Source of the DNA: an uncultured Olsenella sp.
Lineage (GTDB): Bacteria > Actinomycetota > Coriobacteriia > Coriobacteriales > Atopobiaceae
Length of the DNA: 64,000 nt
Reading direction: 5' to 3'
Assembly: GCA_900548775.1 (NCBI GenBank)
Contig: URLM01000004.1
Span: 40,336 to 104,335, forward strand
The notes under the pieces are model-generated. The model was not told the origin of the DNA, did not search any database, and saw only the letters and a list, made by a program, of their open reading frames with translations. Position numbers and translations under genes: made by a program. Below, piece by piece: positions 8,317 through 17,121 of this stretch. Position 1 is the first letter of the stretch; each line of letters opens with the position of its first letter.

Positions 8317-8950
8317 AAAATGAGCAGGTAGTTTGGTGAAAAAGGTGCGAAACGGAAACGAAGGATATTGGCAGCGCCTGCGCGACGCGCATAGGCGAAA
8401 AGGGCGTTTGCCATGGCTGCGGAGCGAGCGAAACCTGCATGCACGTCGCGGTTGAAGATTGTTTTGCCGCACACCCTGGCCGCTAGCCCGCACGCGCGCT
8501 ACCAACCTCGGGTTGTCCGCAGCCCGGCCGCCCACGCTCCGGGTGTGCGCTCGGGCCGTTCGTGCCACACGCCGCCCATGGCGCAGGAAGTCAACCTTTA
8601 CGGCCGCGCAGGGCATGGGCGCGCGTCTTCACCACGGCTACGCCAGCCCGCTTCGCGGTCTGGCTCCGCATGGTCGGGTTCAGCCACGCGCCCATGCCCA
8701 GCGCGGCCTACTGCGAGTCGGTACGCGCCATGGCCGTCGTGCGTCACGCCCGGCCAGCGGCGCACACCCTACGCGTGGTCGTCCGGTCTGCTACGTTATC
8801 TCGCTTGCCCGCGCACGTACGGTCTAGCGTCCAGCGCGGGCGGCAAAGGCTCGCCGCAAGCCGTCGCCCAGCCGTCGCCACATGCGGCCAGCGGTTCCGC
8901 CATCAGCACCGCAACCGTCACCCAGCAACACCCGCCAGCAACGGTCTACC
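8317..8950. other. Gene-free GC-rich tract in the cargo block
   Basis: About 630 bases between the restriction operon promoter and the end of the AlbA_2 gene. It is markedly richer in G+C than the neighbouring restriction genes. Several open frames cross it on the plus strand, but none has a convincing ribosome site or recognisable product. Repeated CCATGG-type hexamers are visible (for example near 8412, 8577 and 8728). I see no tRNA, terminator or repeat array. Confidence 0.5.
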
Positions 8951-10624
8951 TTAGTCGGCGATGTGCCACCGGCCTGCAGAGGTTTTCTTATCGGAGGCAA
9001 TCTTGCCCGCACGGCGCAATGTCTGCAGGAGATAGCTCACGTGGTCTGCTTTCTGAGCGTCCGTCATTTCTGCAGGCAGAGCATGGTTAAGCGCGGCGAT
9101 AATCTCTGCGCGGGAGCACGGACGCGTACGCAACAGCTCTAGGATGAGCTCTTTCACCACGCTGTTGTCCAGCCCCTTGTTTCTCACGTACTCGTCGTGC
9201 GTACCCGTTGCGGCAGCAACCTTGGCGGAAATGGTGAGCTTGGGATAGCGCCCTTCCACAAGGCCGCGAGCCCTCAGCATCTTCCCCTGCTCCTTGGTGA
9301 TGGGCAATCCCTTCTGAACAAGGTCGAGGAGCAGCACCGTACCAAGCTCAAGGCTATGGTCGCTTGCAAGCAGGCGGGAATAGTCCTCGTTGAGCACGGT
9401 TCCATACAGAGTCACCGAAACGCGGCCGGCCTTGCTCAAGTCGTATGTGGGCATGGGCAGGAAGCGGTTACGCTGGATGTCGAACACGTTGCGGATGCCG
9501 ATAGCGTTGCGGTCCATCATGCCCGTCTTGCCCATGGCGTTGGAGAGAACGGGGTTGCGGTAGTACGGAGGCTTGTAGCCGCTTTCCAGGGCGGCCTCGA
9601 TGGTCTCCGGGATGAACGACCCCTCGTTCTTGAAGACCAGCCGATCCTCGTACTCAAGAACGTTGATTTTGCCCGACATCTGGAAATCCTGATGTGCTAT
9701 GGCGTTATGAAGAAGCTCTCGGATGACTTCCGGGCTGTAGCGATACGCCTCCGTCGGAAACAGCGTATCCTCACGGTCAAAGAAGCGATACTTCTCGTTC
9801 CTGATCTTTCCCAGCACCTTGTCAACTTGCAGTATGAATGGCGGATCGAAGTGCTCGTAGGCGATGGTGGTCCCGTCGCTCTTGTAGAGCGTCCACGTGA
9901 TGCGCGGCTCAGTCCCGCCAAGGAACACCACGGACTCCGGACGGCCCAGCAGCACAAGCGCGGCGTTCGTGATGTGGCCGCGGATTACAAGCCCCATCTT
10001 ATGCAGGATGGCTTCCTCGCCCAGCTCCCTCACCACAGGTTGGCTCTCTTCGAACTTCTCTACATACTTCCTGCAAGCGAACGCAACGGCATCGGGATCG
10101 AGGTCCTCCATCGTGGCGTCGTACGAAATCCTCCTGGACCAGTCCGGACGGTTTTGGCTGTAGATGGCCTCAAGCTTGAACTGGGGCATCTCCACCAGCG
10201 ACTCATTTTCCCGCGACCAAGGAATACCGCGCCATGTTGTAGGCGTTGCGAAGGTGGCTGGCGGTATCTGGAAAGCCACGATGCGCTTTCCGTCTATGTC
10301 AAACTCGTAAATCTCCTCGAAAGTCATGCCTGAGTTTGTGTGCTCTGCTATCTCGTGCTTCAGACGACGCAAACCAACGCTTGGCGCCTTCGCCTCTTTC
10401 CGGTAGGCCGTCCCTTTGATAACACGATCGTTCGTGATGCCGAACAGAAGCCAGCCGCATTCAGCGTTGCGGAGATTCGCCTCGTTGCTGAGCGCCGAGA
10501 AGTATTTTCCGATGTCTTCGAAATCGTAGCTCTGACGTGCGGCTTTGAACTCTACGACCTCTGTCTCCACATCAGCGATGAGACGGAGGACGAGCGAAGG
10601 CATCTCGCTTAGCTGACGTATCAT
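8951..10624 (-). CDS. Schlafen AlbA_2 domain protein with ATPase-like and winged-helix regions
   Basis: 557 residues. The N-terminal AlbA_2 domain includes EVVEFKAARQSYDFEDIGKY and CGWLLFGITND; a middle HATPase_c_4-like segment has VIRELLHNAIAHQDF and later NEGSFIP; the last ~80 residues look like a winged helix (CSRAEIIAALNH...ISYLLQTLRRAG-like spacing). Such proteins are annotated as RecG-like helicases or transcriptional regulators and are common in defence or mobile loci. The start is preceded by GGGAG and two copies of ATTACATTAGTT in the leader, which suggests self-regulation. The direct function (defence effector or regulator) is not known. Confidence 0.75.
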   Translation of the reverse strand: MIRQLSEMPSLVLRLIADVETEVVEFKAARQSYDFEDIGKYFSALSNEANLRNAECGWLLFGITNDRVIKGTAYRKEAKAPSVGLRRLKHEIAEHTNSGMTFEEIYEFDIDGKRIVAFQIPPATFATPTTWRGIPWSRENESLVEMPQFKLEAIYSQNRPDWSRRISYDATMEDLDPDAVAFACRKYVEKFEESQPVVRELGEEAILHKMGLVIRGHITNAALVLLGRPESVVFLGGTEPRITWTLYKSDGTTIAYEHFDPPFILQVDKVLGKIRNEKYRFFDREDTLFPTEAYRYSPEVIRELLHNAIAHQDFQMSGKINVLEYEDRLVFKNEGSFIPETIEAALESGYKPPYYRNPVLSNAMGKTGMMDRNAIGIRNVFDIQRNRFLPMPTYDLSKAGRVSVTLYGTVLNEDYSRLLASDHSLELGTVLLLDLVQKGLPITKEQGKMLRARGLVEGRYPKLTISAKVAAATGTHDEYVRNKGLDNSVVKELILELLRTRPCSRAEIIAALNHALPAEMTDAQKADHVSYLLQTLRRAGKIASDKKTSAGRWHIAD

Positions 10625-10633
10625 GGCGCTCCC

Positions 10634-10863
10634 AACTAATGTAATTCCGTTCCAAACTAATGTAATTCTATCACGGTCTCCATTAGTCGAGCTTCACAAA
10701 AGACGTCCGCCATGCCTCTCAGGCCGAATGAACTAATGGAATCCCATGGTTCCCTCCATTAGTTGACAAACCTTCTGAACTGCTGTTTTACTGCTCTGCC
10801 ACGTGACAACTAATGTAATTCCACATGGAAAGATCCAGAAGATGGCTTCGCTTTACATTAGTT
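10634..10863. repeat. AACTAAT / ATTAGTT interspersed operator-like array
   Basis: Seven copies of a short motif upstream of the AlbA_2 gene. AACTAATG occurs at 10634, 10655, 10731 and 10808; the inverted form CATTAGT(T) at 10681, 10757 and 10856. The first two share the longer core AACTAATGTAATTC, 21 bases apart (two helical turns), and lie in the AlbA_2 leader; the last overlaps the end of the portal gene. The layout suggests cooperative binding of a regulator, probably the AlbA_2 protein itself. Confidence 0.7.
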
Positions 10864-12285
10864 CTCGCACCGCTCTACCTGCTCACTTTTCTTGCCGAGA
10901 CCCCGCGCCCGCGCCTTTGCGACCTTCTCCTCCTCGCCGTACCACTTCTGGCGATACTCCCACGCATGCATCGTGATGCCCACCTCGGCCATGTCCTGCG
11001 CCTTCTCGGCGGCAGTGTCGGTGATGATGGAGTCATCAAAGATGGTGTGGATCTGTCCCTCGTCGGGAAGCTCCTTGCCGAACGACCTCTCCATGTGAAG
11101 AAGGGCATGGGAAATGCCCGCGATAGAAGCGTCTAGCACGTGCTCGTGCCGCGCGATGTTTCGCATCAGCTGCGAGTTGTCCGAGCTCACCTCGGTGGCG
11201 GTCTTGACGTATCCGGAAGAGTCCAGGTCGAAGTAGTTGATGCCGAAGCCGCAGAGGTCGCCGAGCATCTGAAGCGCGATGCGGAAGGCGGCCGCTTGGG
11301 AGTCCGTGCGAAGCGCCGGCGCGAAGTCCTGAACCATGTCCTCCGTGCTCATCACCTTGCGAAAGACTGTGCAGTCCGATTTGCCGAAGGGGATGGAGAC
11401 GCGCTTGCCCTTGCCGTCTGACTCCTTGTCGAAGAGGACGTCGGAAAGGAAGATGCGCATCTTTGAGACATCCACCTCGTTGATAAGGGCGTCGAAGGAA
11501 AGGTCCACCGCCTGTATGGCATCGATGGCATCGGCGAACACCGACTGCCCGTATGGCGACATGTCCACGCGCGTGTTGTCGATGGCGGGCTTCACGATGG
11601 CGAAGGTGGGGAAAGAGCATCCCGTCTCGTAGCTGGGAAGAATCCCGTCAGCTTCTATCTGGTTTCCCTCGTGGTCGAAGCAGACGGTGTCGATGCGATA
11701 CGTCCCAAGGCTACCCATAAGGTGCATCTGAAGCTGGTCGACGGCCTTCCCGCGATAGAAGACGCGCGTGACGAACGCGCACTCGGTCACGCCCTCCTCG
11801 TCCCACGTGAGCGGGATAACCATCCTCGCGTCGTAGTGCCGAATCTTCACGGCCTTGTTGCCCGTATCCGCCCACAGCGCCCACGCGCCCGTGCCCATGC
11901 CGAACGCCCTCACCACGGTTGCCTGCGCCATGGGCATGAAGCCAGAGGAGGTGAAGAAGGTGCCGAGAAAATCAGTGCAAGCCTGGTCGTCGCACACCAC
12001 CGAGGTCTTATCGTTGAGAAGAAGAGAACCCCATTCGCGGCATACCCGCATGGCTGGGTGAATGGACCGCCTGTGCACCTCATAGATCCGCCCGAACCCG
12101 TCCGTGTCGCGGTAGTTGTAGAAAGACCCGCTCGCCTCCATCCACTCATGCCACGAGCGGATAAACCCCTCCATCGGCTCGATGGGAAGGACGAAGCCAA
12201 GCGAGCGCAGGTACTCGCGAACATGCTCCGGCACCCAGTATTCCTGCTCCATCTCAACGCCCATGCGAAACCTCCCATCGGCCAC
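10858..12285 (-). CDS. Phage portal protein (SPP1 gp6-like)
   Basis: 475 residues, typical for SPP1-type portal proteins, which form the dodecameric ring through which terminase pumps DNA. Recognisable features are the conserved central region after WALWADTGNKAVKIRHYDAR, the YGQSVFADAIDAIQAVDLSF segment and the helical DSSGYVKTATEVSSDNSQLM crown region. It lies downstream of the large terminase, separated by a small gene on the other strand. Its stop codon falls in the last copy of the AACTAAT array, marking the right edge of the cargo block. Confidence 0.88.
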   Translation of the reverse strand: MADGRFRMGVEMEQEYWVPEHVREYLRSLGFVLPIEPMEGFIRSWHEWMEASGSFYNYRDTDGFGRIYEVHRRSIHPAMRVCREWGSLLLNDKTSVVCDDQACTDFLGTFFTSSGFMPMAQATVVRAFGMGTGAWALWADTGNKAVKIRHYDARMVIPLTWDEEGVTECAFVTRVFYRGKAVDQLQMHLMGSLGTYRIDTVCFDHEGNQIEADGILPSYETGCSFPTFAIVKPAIDNTRVDMSPYGQSVFADAIDAIQAVDLSFDALINEVDVSKMRIFLSDVLFDKESDGKGKRVSIPFGKSDCTVFRKVMSTEDMVQDFAPALRTDSQAAAFRIALQMLGDLCGFGINYFDLDSSGYVKTATEVSSDNSQLMRNIARHEHVLDASIAGISHALLHMERSFGKELPDEGQIHTIFDDSIITDTAAEKAQDMAEVGITMHAWEYRQKWYGEEEKVAKARARGLGKKSEQVERCEN

Positions 12286-12372
12286 GTCATCTTGTCGAGA
12301 GAAGCATCCCCCTATGTCACAACCCCACCCATGCCTTAAAATGCGGAGAAGGTCATTGGAGGGTGAAGGTTC

Positions 12373-12696
12373 GTGGCCACGTACGAGATGAAGTTCATGT
12401 TTGATTGGCTTTCAGGCACATGCGTCTGGAGTGTGAACGATGCTGCGCACGAGAAGTACGACTACCCCGTTGACCTTTCTGAGCTGCCAATAACCCCAAA
12501 CCTGCTCAAGCGCCTTCAAGACCTAGTCGAATGGCACGATGAAGCCTTGAATTGGGATGACCCAGGCAGCGGTCTCGTTTGGGATGAAGCACAGATTGCG
12601 ACATTCGACGAGAAGGCCATCGCTCTATACCACGAGCTTTGCGAAGAGCTTGGCGAAGATTATGAGATAAAACTCTTCGAAGGTAGCCAGGTCTAG
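12373..12696 (+). CDS. Small acidic protein on the opposite strand (moron candidate)
   Basis: 107-residue acidic protein, no recognised family, transcribed against the packaging genes and fitting exactly between portal and large terminase. It starts with GTG; GGAGG lies ten bases upstream, slightly far. A TAAAAT box at about 12337 could be its -10 element, though no good -35 is seen. An independently transcribed gene inside a structural module is the hallmark of a moron, often expressed from the lysogen for host benefit or exclusion. Composition (WLSGTCVWSVNDAAHEKYDYP) gives no catalytic hint. Confidence 0.6.
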   Translation: MATYEMKFMFDWLSGTCVWSVNDAAHEKYDYPVDLSELPITPNLLKRLQDLVEWHDEALNWDDPGSGLVWDEAQIATFDEKAIALYHELCEELGEDYEIKLFEGSQV

Positions 12697-12699
12697 CCC

Positions 12700-13983
12700 T
12701 TACCCACGCAGCACGTCATCCATCATGGCGTAGCGAATCGCATCTATTGAATGGTCCTGCCCATCGGGTATCTCATCCAGCCAGTTGCCATCCCTGTCCC
12801 GCAGGTACTCCTTGTTGACGAACTCTGCGAAGGTGAGCGGGCAGCGTTCCGAGTCAATTACGATTTCCCGAAGGTTCGCAAGCCACTCATAGCTGAGCTT
12901 GCGCATCCGTCCCTTGCGTGCCGGTCTCGCCCGAATGCCAAGGTCACGCCTATACACGTTCATCTGCACCTTCGCGTCCGGCGTGTCGTCGCACCAGATG
13001 AGTTCGTCATGGTAATAGGGTTCCTCGCCAAGCTCGTCCGCATAGGTGAGAGATTCGAGAACGATCCGCCCGGTATCCTCCGGTCCCATCTTGTTCGCCG
13101 TATGCTCCTCGAAGACGAGAAGGCGCTTTGCGGAAGGTTCCCACCCGCATCGTATGAAGCGCCACGGGTCAGGGAACCAGCCCCAGTCGATGCCGTTCCT
13201 CGTTCGCTCGAACCCACGAATACGCTCATCGGTGATCCGCTCGTCCCGCACGTTCCCGAACACAGCGCCGCCAGTGCCGGTCACCTCGCCCAGGTACTCC
13301 CACTTCCATGCCAGCTCGTTCACCTCGTGAAGGTAAGCGGCTTCCTCGAGAAAGGGTTGCCCCAGCCATTCAGGGTGAGAAGACATCACGTCGAGATAAG
13401 AGGTCTTGCGAACGAGCGTGTCCGCCCTATGCATCCGCTCCATGTGCTCCTGGTTCACCCAGCTCCACATCGTGCGCGGAGGGTTGTACGAATAGAAGCA
13501 CCAGAAATCATCACCGCCACGCCGAAGAGAGTTGAGAATGGACCGCACCGCCTCGATGCCCTCGAACTGGTCGAGCTCTTCCAGCCACACCACAGCAGCA
13601 TACCCCGTGGGGAACTTCACGCCCTTCAGCTTGAGTGGATCGTCAGCCCCACGAAAGATGATTTTCTGCCCAGTCGGCAGGTACGTGATCTCCATGGGAG
13701 AGAGACGTGCGCGGAAGTACGAGTCCAGTCCCAGTTCCGAGATAGCCCAGAGAAGCTGCTGATAAACGCTGTCCCGCAGCGTATTCCCGAAACGCCGAAC
13801 GACCACGGCGTTGGCAAAGGGGAAGTTCACGACGAGAAGAACAATCGCCAAGCTGATAAAGGATGACTTCGTAGAGCCGCGCCCGCCATGAAGCCAGTAG
13901 TGAACATGCCCCCTCGCGAAGATGTCGCCCAGCACGTCATGGAAGGCGGGGATGATGAGGCCGGAAGCGTTAATGCTCGCCAT
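12700..13983 (-). CDS. terL: Phage terminase large subunit
   Basis: 427 residues from the ATG at 13983. A longer frame to 14100 exists but would overlap the small subunit gene by 130 bases and adds Arg-rich residues with no family likeness. The ATPase domain has Walker A HGGRGSTKS (about residues 31-39) and Walker B-like VVWLEELDQ; the C-terminal RNase H-like nuclease has acidic residues in IDWGWFPDP and LIWCDDTPDAK. This is the PBSX/Terminase_3 type. It cuts and packages DNA together with the small subunit, whose gene end it overlaps by 14 bases. Confidence 0.9.
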   Translation of the reverse strand: MASINASGLIIPAFHDVLGDIFARGHVHYWLHGGRGSTKSSFISLAIVLLVVNFPFANAVVVRRFGNTLRDSVYQQLLWAISELGLDSYFRARLSPMEITYLPTGQKIIFRGADDPLKLKGVKFPTGYAAVVWLEELDQFEGIEAVRSILNSLRRGGDDFWCFYSYNPPRTMWSWVNQEHMERMHRADTLVRKTSYLDVMSSHPEWLGQPFLEEAAYLHEVNELAWKWEYLGEVTGTGGAVFGNVRDERITDERIRGFERTRNGIDWGWFPDPWRFIRCGWEPSAKRLLVFEEHTANKMGPEDTGRIVLESLTYADELGEEPYYHDELIWCDDTPDAKVQMNVYRRDLGIRARPARKGRMRKLSYEWLANLREIVIDSERCPLTFAEFVNKEYLRDRDGNWLDEIPDGQDHSIDAIRYAMMDDVLRG

Positions 13984-14371
13984 CGCCGTCGCTCCCAGCA
14001 ACGCGCACCTCGACGCCGAGCGTGATGTGCGGGGTCTCGTCCACGTCGGTTTCGGTCTTCCTCGTGGTCTGCGCGTACTCGTCGGGGTACTTGCGCTCAA
14101 GCAGCCAGGCCGCCGCCGTCCACTGCGGATTCTTCTCGCGCATGGCCGTGCTCATGATGGCCTGCAGCAGAGTCTCCTTGTACTCGGCCTCCGCCTTTTT
14201 GATGCCCTCACTTAATGAGCGTTTCAGCCTGGTATCGTCTTCGCGCAGCCACCTGTAGAAGGTTTGCTCGCAGATGCCAAGCGCCCGGCAGATGTCAGCG
14301 TTGGTCATGCCGTGGGACTTCATCTCCACGACCTGCTCGACCATCTTTGCTGTGAGCTTAGGCTTCCGCAT
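13970..14371 (-). CDS. terS: Phage terminase small subunit
   Basis: 133 residues with an N-terminal helix-turn-helix (MTNADICRALGICEQTFYRWL, split around residues 22-42) followed by helical oligomerisation segments (KKAEAEYKETLLQAIMSTA). The small subunit recognises the packaging site and hands DNA to the large subunit encoded directly downstream. Position and length fit the family well. Confidence 0.85.
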   Translation of the reverse strand: MRKPKLTAKMVEQVVEMKSHGMTNADICRALGICEQTFYRWLREDDTRLKRSLSEGIKKAEAEYKETLLQAIMSTAMREKNPQWTAAAWLLERKYPDEYAQTTRKTETDVDETPHITLGVEVRVAGSDGDGEH

Positions 14372-14430
14372 GGGACATCCTCCTTCCCGGCCTTGTTGCT
14401 CGGAAAGAATCGTGCCACCTCGTCACAAAC

Positions 14431-14841
14431 CTACTCGCGCTCCCGCTTGCTCTTCAGCCCGTGCTTCCTCATCAGGCGCGAGTTCTTCTGCCGCAGCTGA
14501 GCCCAGCGCCGGTGGAGCTCGTCGTACTCGGGGCCGCCATCACACCCGGAGGCTTCCGCTTCGAGCAGCTGGTTGTAGGCTTCCTCCTCGGCCACATGGG
14601 CAGCTTCGGTGCACCGCTTACACATGCCGGATTGTCTGTTGATGCGAACGCCCAGTGCATGGCACTCGGGGCATTCCGTGAGCACCTTCAAGCTTGCATG
14701 GATACGGGAAGCCTGGATCTCGACGGCACGCAACGTGTGCACGACCCCATAGCGTTCAATAATCGCATCGCGCACCACGGAAGCGCCCTTGTACCCAAGC
14801 TCGCGGATCACGTCGTTCTGCCCTGTGCTCCACATGCTCAT
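14431..14841 (-). CDS. Small zinc-finger-like phage protein of unknown function
   Basis: 136 residues. Near residues 57-77 it has CPEC...CKRC, a plausible four-Cys zinc site, followed by a helical charged C-terminus (QKNSRLMRKHGLKSKRERE). It is the first gene of the packaging block, 59 bases before the small terminase, just after the long inverted repeat. Genes here often encode HNH endonucleases or late regulators; no HNH residues are visible, so I assign no function. Confidence 0.55.
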   Translation of the reverse strand: MSMWSTGQNDVIRELGYKGASVVRDAIIERYGVVHTLRAVEIQASRIHASLKVLTECPECHALGVRINRQSGMCKRCTEAAHVAEEEAYNQLLEAEASGCDGGPEYDELHRRWAQLRQKNSRLMRKHGLKSKRERE

Positions 14842-14885
14842 CGCGCTTCACCCGCACAGCTCGTCAAACTCTGTGAAAGCCAGGC

Positions 14886-14956
14886 GCGGGAATCAACGCC
14901 ATAGAAAAGGTTGTCAATCAACCTTTCTATAGGTGTTGATTGCCTAGCTTTCCCGC
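14886..14956. repeat. Long inverted repeat between replication and packaging modules
   Basis: Arms 14891-14913 and 14919-14941 are 23-base imperfect complements around a five-base loop (TCAAT), reading AATCAAC(G/A)CC...ATAGAAA...GGTTG. Outer GCGGG (14886) and CCCGC (14952) extend the pairing after a bulge. There is no T-run on either side, so a simple terminator is unlikely. It sits where late transcription would begin, between the replication gene and the packaging genes; operator, packaging signal or origin are all possible. Confidence 0.6.
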
Positions 14957-15018
14957 ACCCATTGCTCGTCAATTGACAATCTTGATGACCTTCAAACCTT
15001 TTCTGACAGGCTTTCGGG

Positions 15019-17121
15019 CTACTCATCGCCATCACCGTCTTCGGTAACCAGCTCTGCGCCGAGAGGCGCCTGCCAAGCAGCCCAGGCGATATGGTTGCGC
15101 TTCTGCCCCTTGCCGTCTACCTGCATCTTCACGAGCTGGTACTCGTCCATGTCGATGAGGTAGTCCTTGATGGTGTTGGCGGACGTCGCGGTCAGGTTCT
15201 CCACGGTCGAGAACAGCACGGGCTCGCCGTCGTTCTTGTCAAGAAGCTCCTTGATCTTCTTGCGAACCTTCTCCATGCGCTTTTCCTTCTGCGCGGTCTT
15301 CTTGTTCGCCTCGGCCCGGCGTGCGGCTTCGCGCGTCGGCGTCTTGTCGAACTTGCCGTCGTCGTCGCGGAAGAACATGCCATTCATGCGCACGGCGTTG
15401 AAATCGAGGTTCTTGTTGCCCTTGGACTTCTTGAAGCTGCGCAGGTCGATGGATACGCGCACAACCACGGAGCCGTCGGGGAAGCCGGCCATGTCCTCCT
15501 CGCTCGGCGCGAGCTCGGTCAGCGACCACATCGCGCTGTAGTTGCGGCCGAGGGTGCCGGCGCCGCTCACACGGTCACGGGCTTCCTTAAGATCCTGCGG
15601 TCCCTTGCTGAAGTGATGCATGTAAATGACGCCTGCGCCGGTCCTGCTCGCGATCATCTTGAGGTAGCCCAGCGTCGTCTTCGCGTCGGCGTTGCTGTTC
15701 TCGTCACCCACGAACAGCGGATAGATCGGGTCGGTGATCACCACGTCGGGCTTGTAACCGCTGTCGCAGATGATCTTAGCGATGCCCTCCACGGTAAGCT
15801 CGGGGCTGTCGTCGGTATGGGCGATGCGCACGTGCTTGGCGACCTCGGCCGCAGTCTCGGGGGAAAGCGCCGCATCGATGACGCGGTTGTCGTACTCGGC
15901 TTGGCTCATCTCGGAGTTCACGACCAAGATGCGCTCGCATTGCGTGAATGCAAAGCCCAGCACTGAGGTACCAGTCGCGAAGCCTACGGTCATCTGCGCC
16001 GCCAGGAAGGTCTTGCCCACCTTCGGCGCAGCGCCGATGAGCATCACGCCCTCCTTGCGGAACGTGTTCTCTATGAGCACGGGCGGCAGCTCCTGCCTTT
16101 CGGCGGGCATCGGCTTGAACAGGCACTCGAACTTCTGGACGGCGTCTTGCTCGTTCTCACCCTCCTCGGGCTTGCGCCGGTGCGCTTCTGCCCAGGTATG
16201 GAAGTCCTTGGCTCCAATGCCGGTATAGAGAAGCGTCTGGCGTTGGTCGCGACGCCGAATGCCCGCGAACCGGGTAAGGCGGCTGCTGTCCTTGTTGGCC
16301 GGGTCGACTTTGAGTCCGGCCTCGTTGCACAGCTCGTGGAGCAGCTGGACGCGCTCCTCGTAGTGGTTGGGGCCGTCGGCATCGATGCGGACCAGCGCGT
16401 GCACCGACTTGCCACCACTCATGGTAAGCGTGGTGATGGGCAAGTCGAGTTCCCGCATTATGCGGATCTGGTCTGCAACCGGGATGTTGTCGCTCTCGAC
16501 GAGGGCGTGACGCCACCGCGCCGTGCAATCCTTGCCGCGGCCCTTTCCATTCGTCGGGTTCTGGCAAACCCACACGCCTGCCTCGGGGTCGTACCCGCTG
16601 AGCACGCCGCCGAAGTCCTCGTCCTGCAGCTTCTCGATGAGCTCGTCGCGCTCGTAGCAGACGCCGCCATCGGCAGGCTGCCATTTGTGTGTCTTGTCGC
16701 TCCACTTCGCCTTGACCGAGACGTTCACGTACTCGCCTGGCTCGAACAGCGCCTCGATCTGGGCAATGGCCTGCTGCACAGGCTCGAGGTCGAGGGGCTT
16801 GGGGGCGTCGTCCGTCTTCTTAGGCTTCCAGCCGTCGTCATCGCCGCAGAAGCCGCCCTCCCATCCGTTGCGGTAGGCGTGCCAGAACAGCGTGCCCGCC
16901 GTGATTCGGCCATCCTCGTTCACATGCTCGAACAGCCTGCGCGCCTGCGCCTCGTCGTAGTTGTCGGGGTCGGAACCAGACCAACCCAAGAACGTGTCGA
17001 GGTCGCCACCCGCCGCCTTGTAGCTGATGCCGATGTTCTTCCAGGTCTCGTAGTCGCGCGGCGGCGACATGGAGAGCAGCGCGGAGTCGGCCTTCTCCTT
17101 CGGTGACGCGAACGCGCTCAT
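15019..17121 (-). CDS. Phage replication protein: PriCT/primase-like plus RecA-like helicase
   Basis: 700 residues from the ATG at 17121, chosen because it overlaps the stop of the small upstream gene (ATGA); a longer frame to 17337 runs through that gene. Domains in order: PriCT_2-like (about 10-90, ending FWHAYRNGW); a primase-like core with TMSGGKSVHALVRIDADGP and NKDSSRLTRFAG; a RecA/RepA-type ATPase with Walker A IGAAPKVGKTFLAAQ and Walker B DVVITDP, then IYMHHFSKG. It probably initiates element replication. The primase-like core strongly resembles that of the second element's protein at 24023, but the motor domain is different. Confidence 0.82.
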   Translation of the reverse strand: MSAFASPKEKADSALLSMSPPRDYETWKNIGISYKAAGGDLDTFLGWSGSDPDNYDEAQARRLFEHVNEDGRITAGTLFWHAYRNGWEGGFCGDDDGWKPKKTDDAPKPLDLEPVQQAIAQIEALFEPGEYVNVSVKAKWSDKTHKWQPADGGVCYERDELIEKLQDEDFGGVLSGYDPEAGVWVCQNPTNGKGRGKDCTARWRHALVESDNIPVADQIRIMRELDLPITTLTMSGGKSVHALVRIDADGPNHYEERVQLLHELCNEAGLKVDPANKDSSRLTRFAGIRRRDQRQTLLYTGIGAKDFHTWAEAHRRKPEEGENEQDAVQKFECLFKPMPAERQELPPVLIENTFRKEGVMLIGAAPKVGKTFLAAQMTVGFATGTSVLGFAFTQCERILVVNSEMSQAEYDNRVIDAALSPETAAEVAKHVRIAHTDDSPELTVEGIAKIICDSGYKPDVVITDPIYPLFVGDENSNADAKTTLGYLKMIASRTGAGVIYMHHFSKGPQDLKEARDRVSGAGTLGRNYSAMWSLTELAPSEEDMAGFPDGSVVVRVSIDLRSFKKSKGNKNLDFNAVRMNGMFFRDDDGKFDKTPTREAARRAEANKKTAQKEKRMEKVRKKIKELLDKNDGEPVLFSTVENLTATSANTIKDYLIDMDEYQLVKMQVDGKGQKRNHIAWAAWQAPLGAELVTEDGDGDE

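Noticed and set aside
8413..9090. Plus-strand genes in the GC-rich cargo tract
   Set aside because: Overlap the AlbA_2 end, no ribosome sites and low-complexity Arg/Pro/Ala content.
14838..15035. 65-residue protein over the inverted repeat
   Set aside because: Lies across the hairpin, has no convincing ribosome site or family, and overlaps both neighbours.
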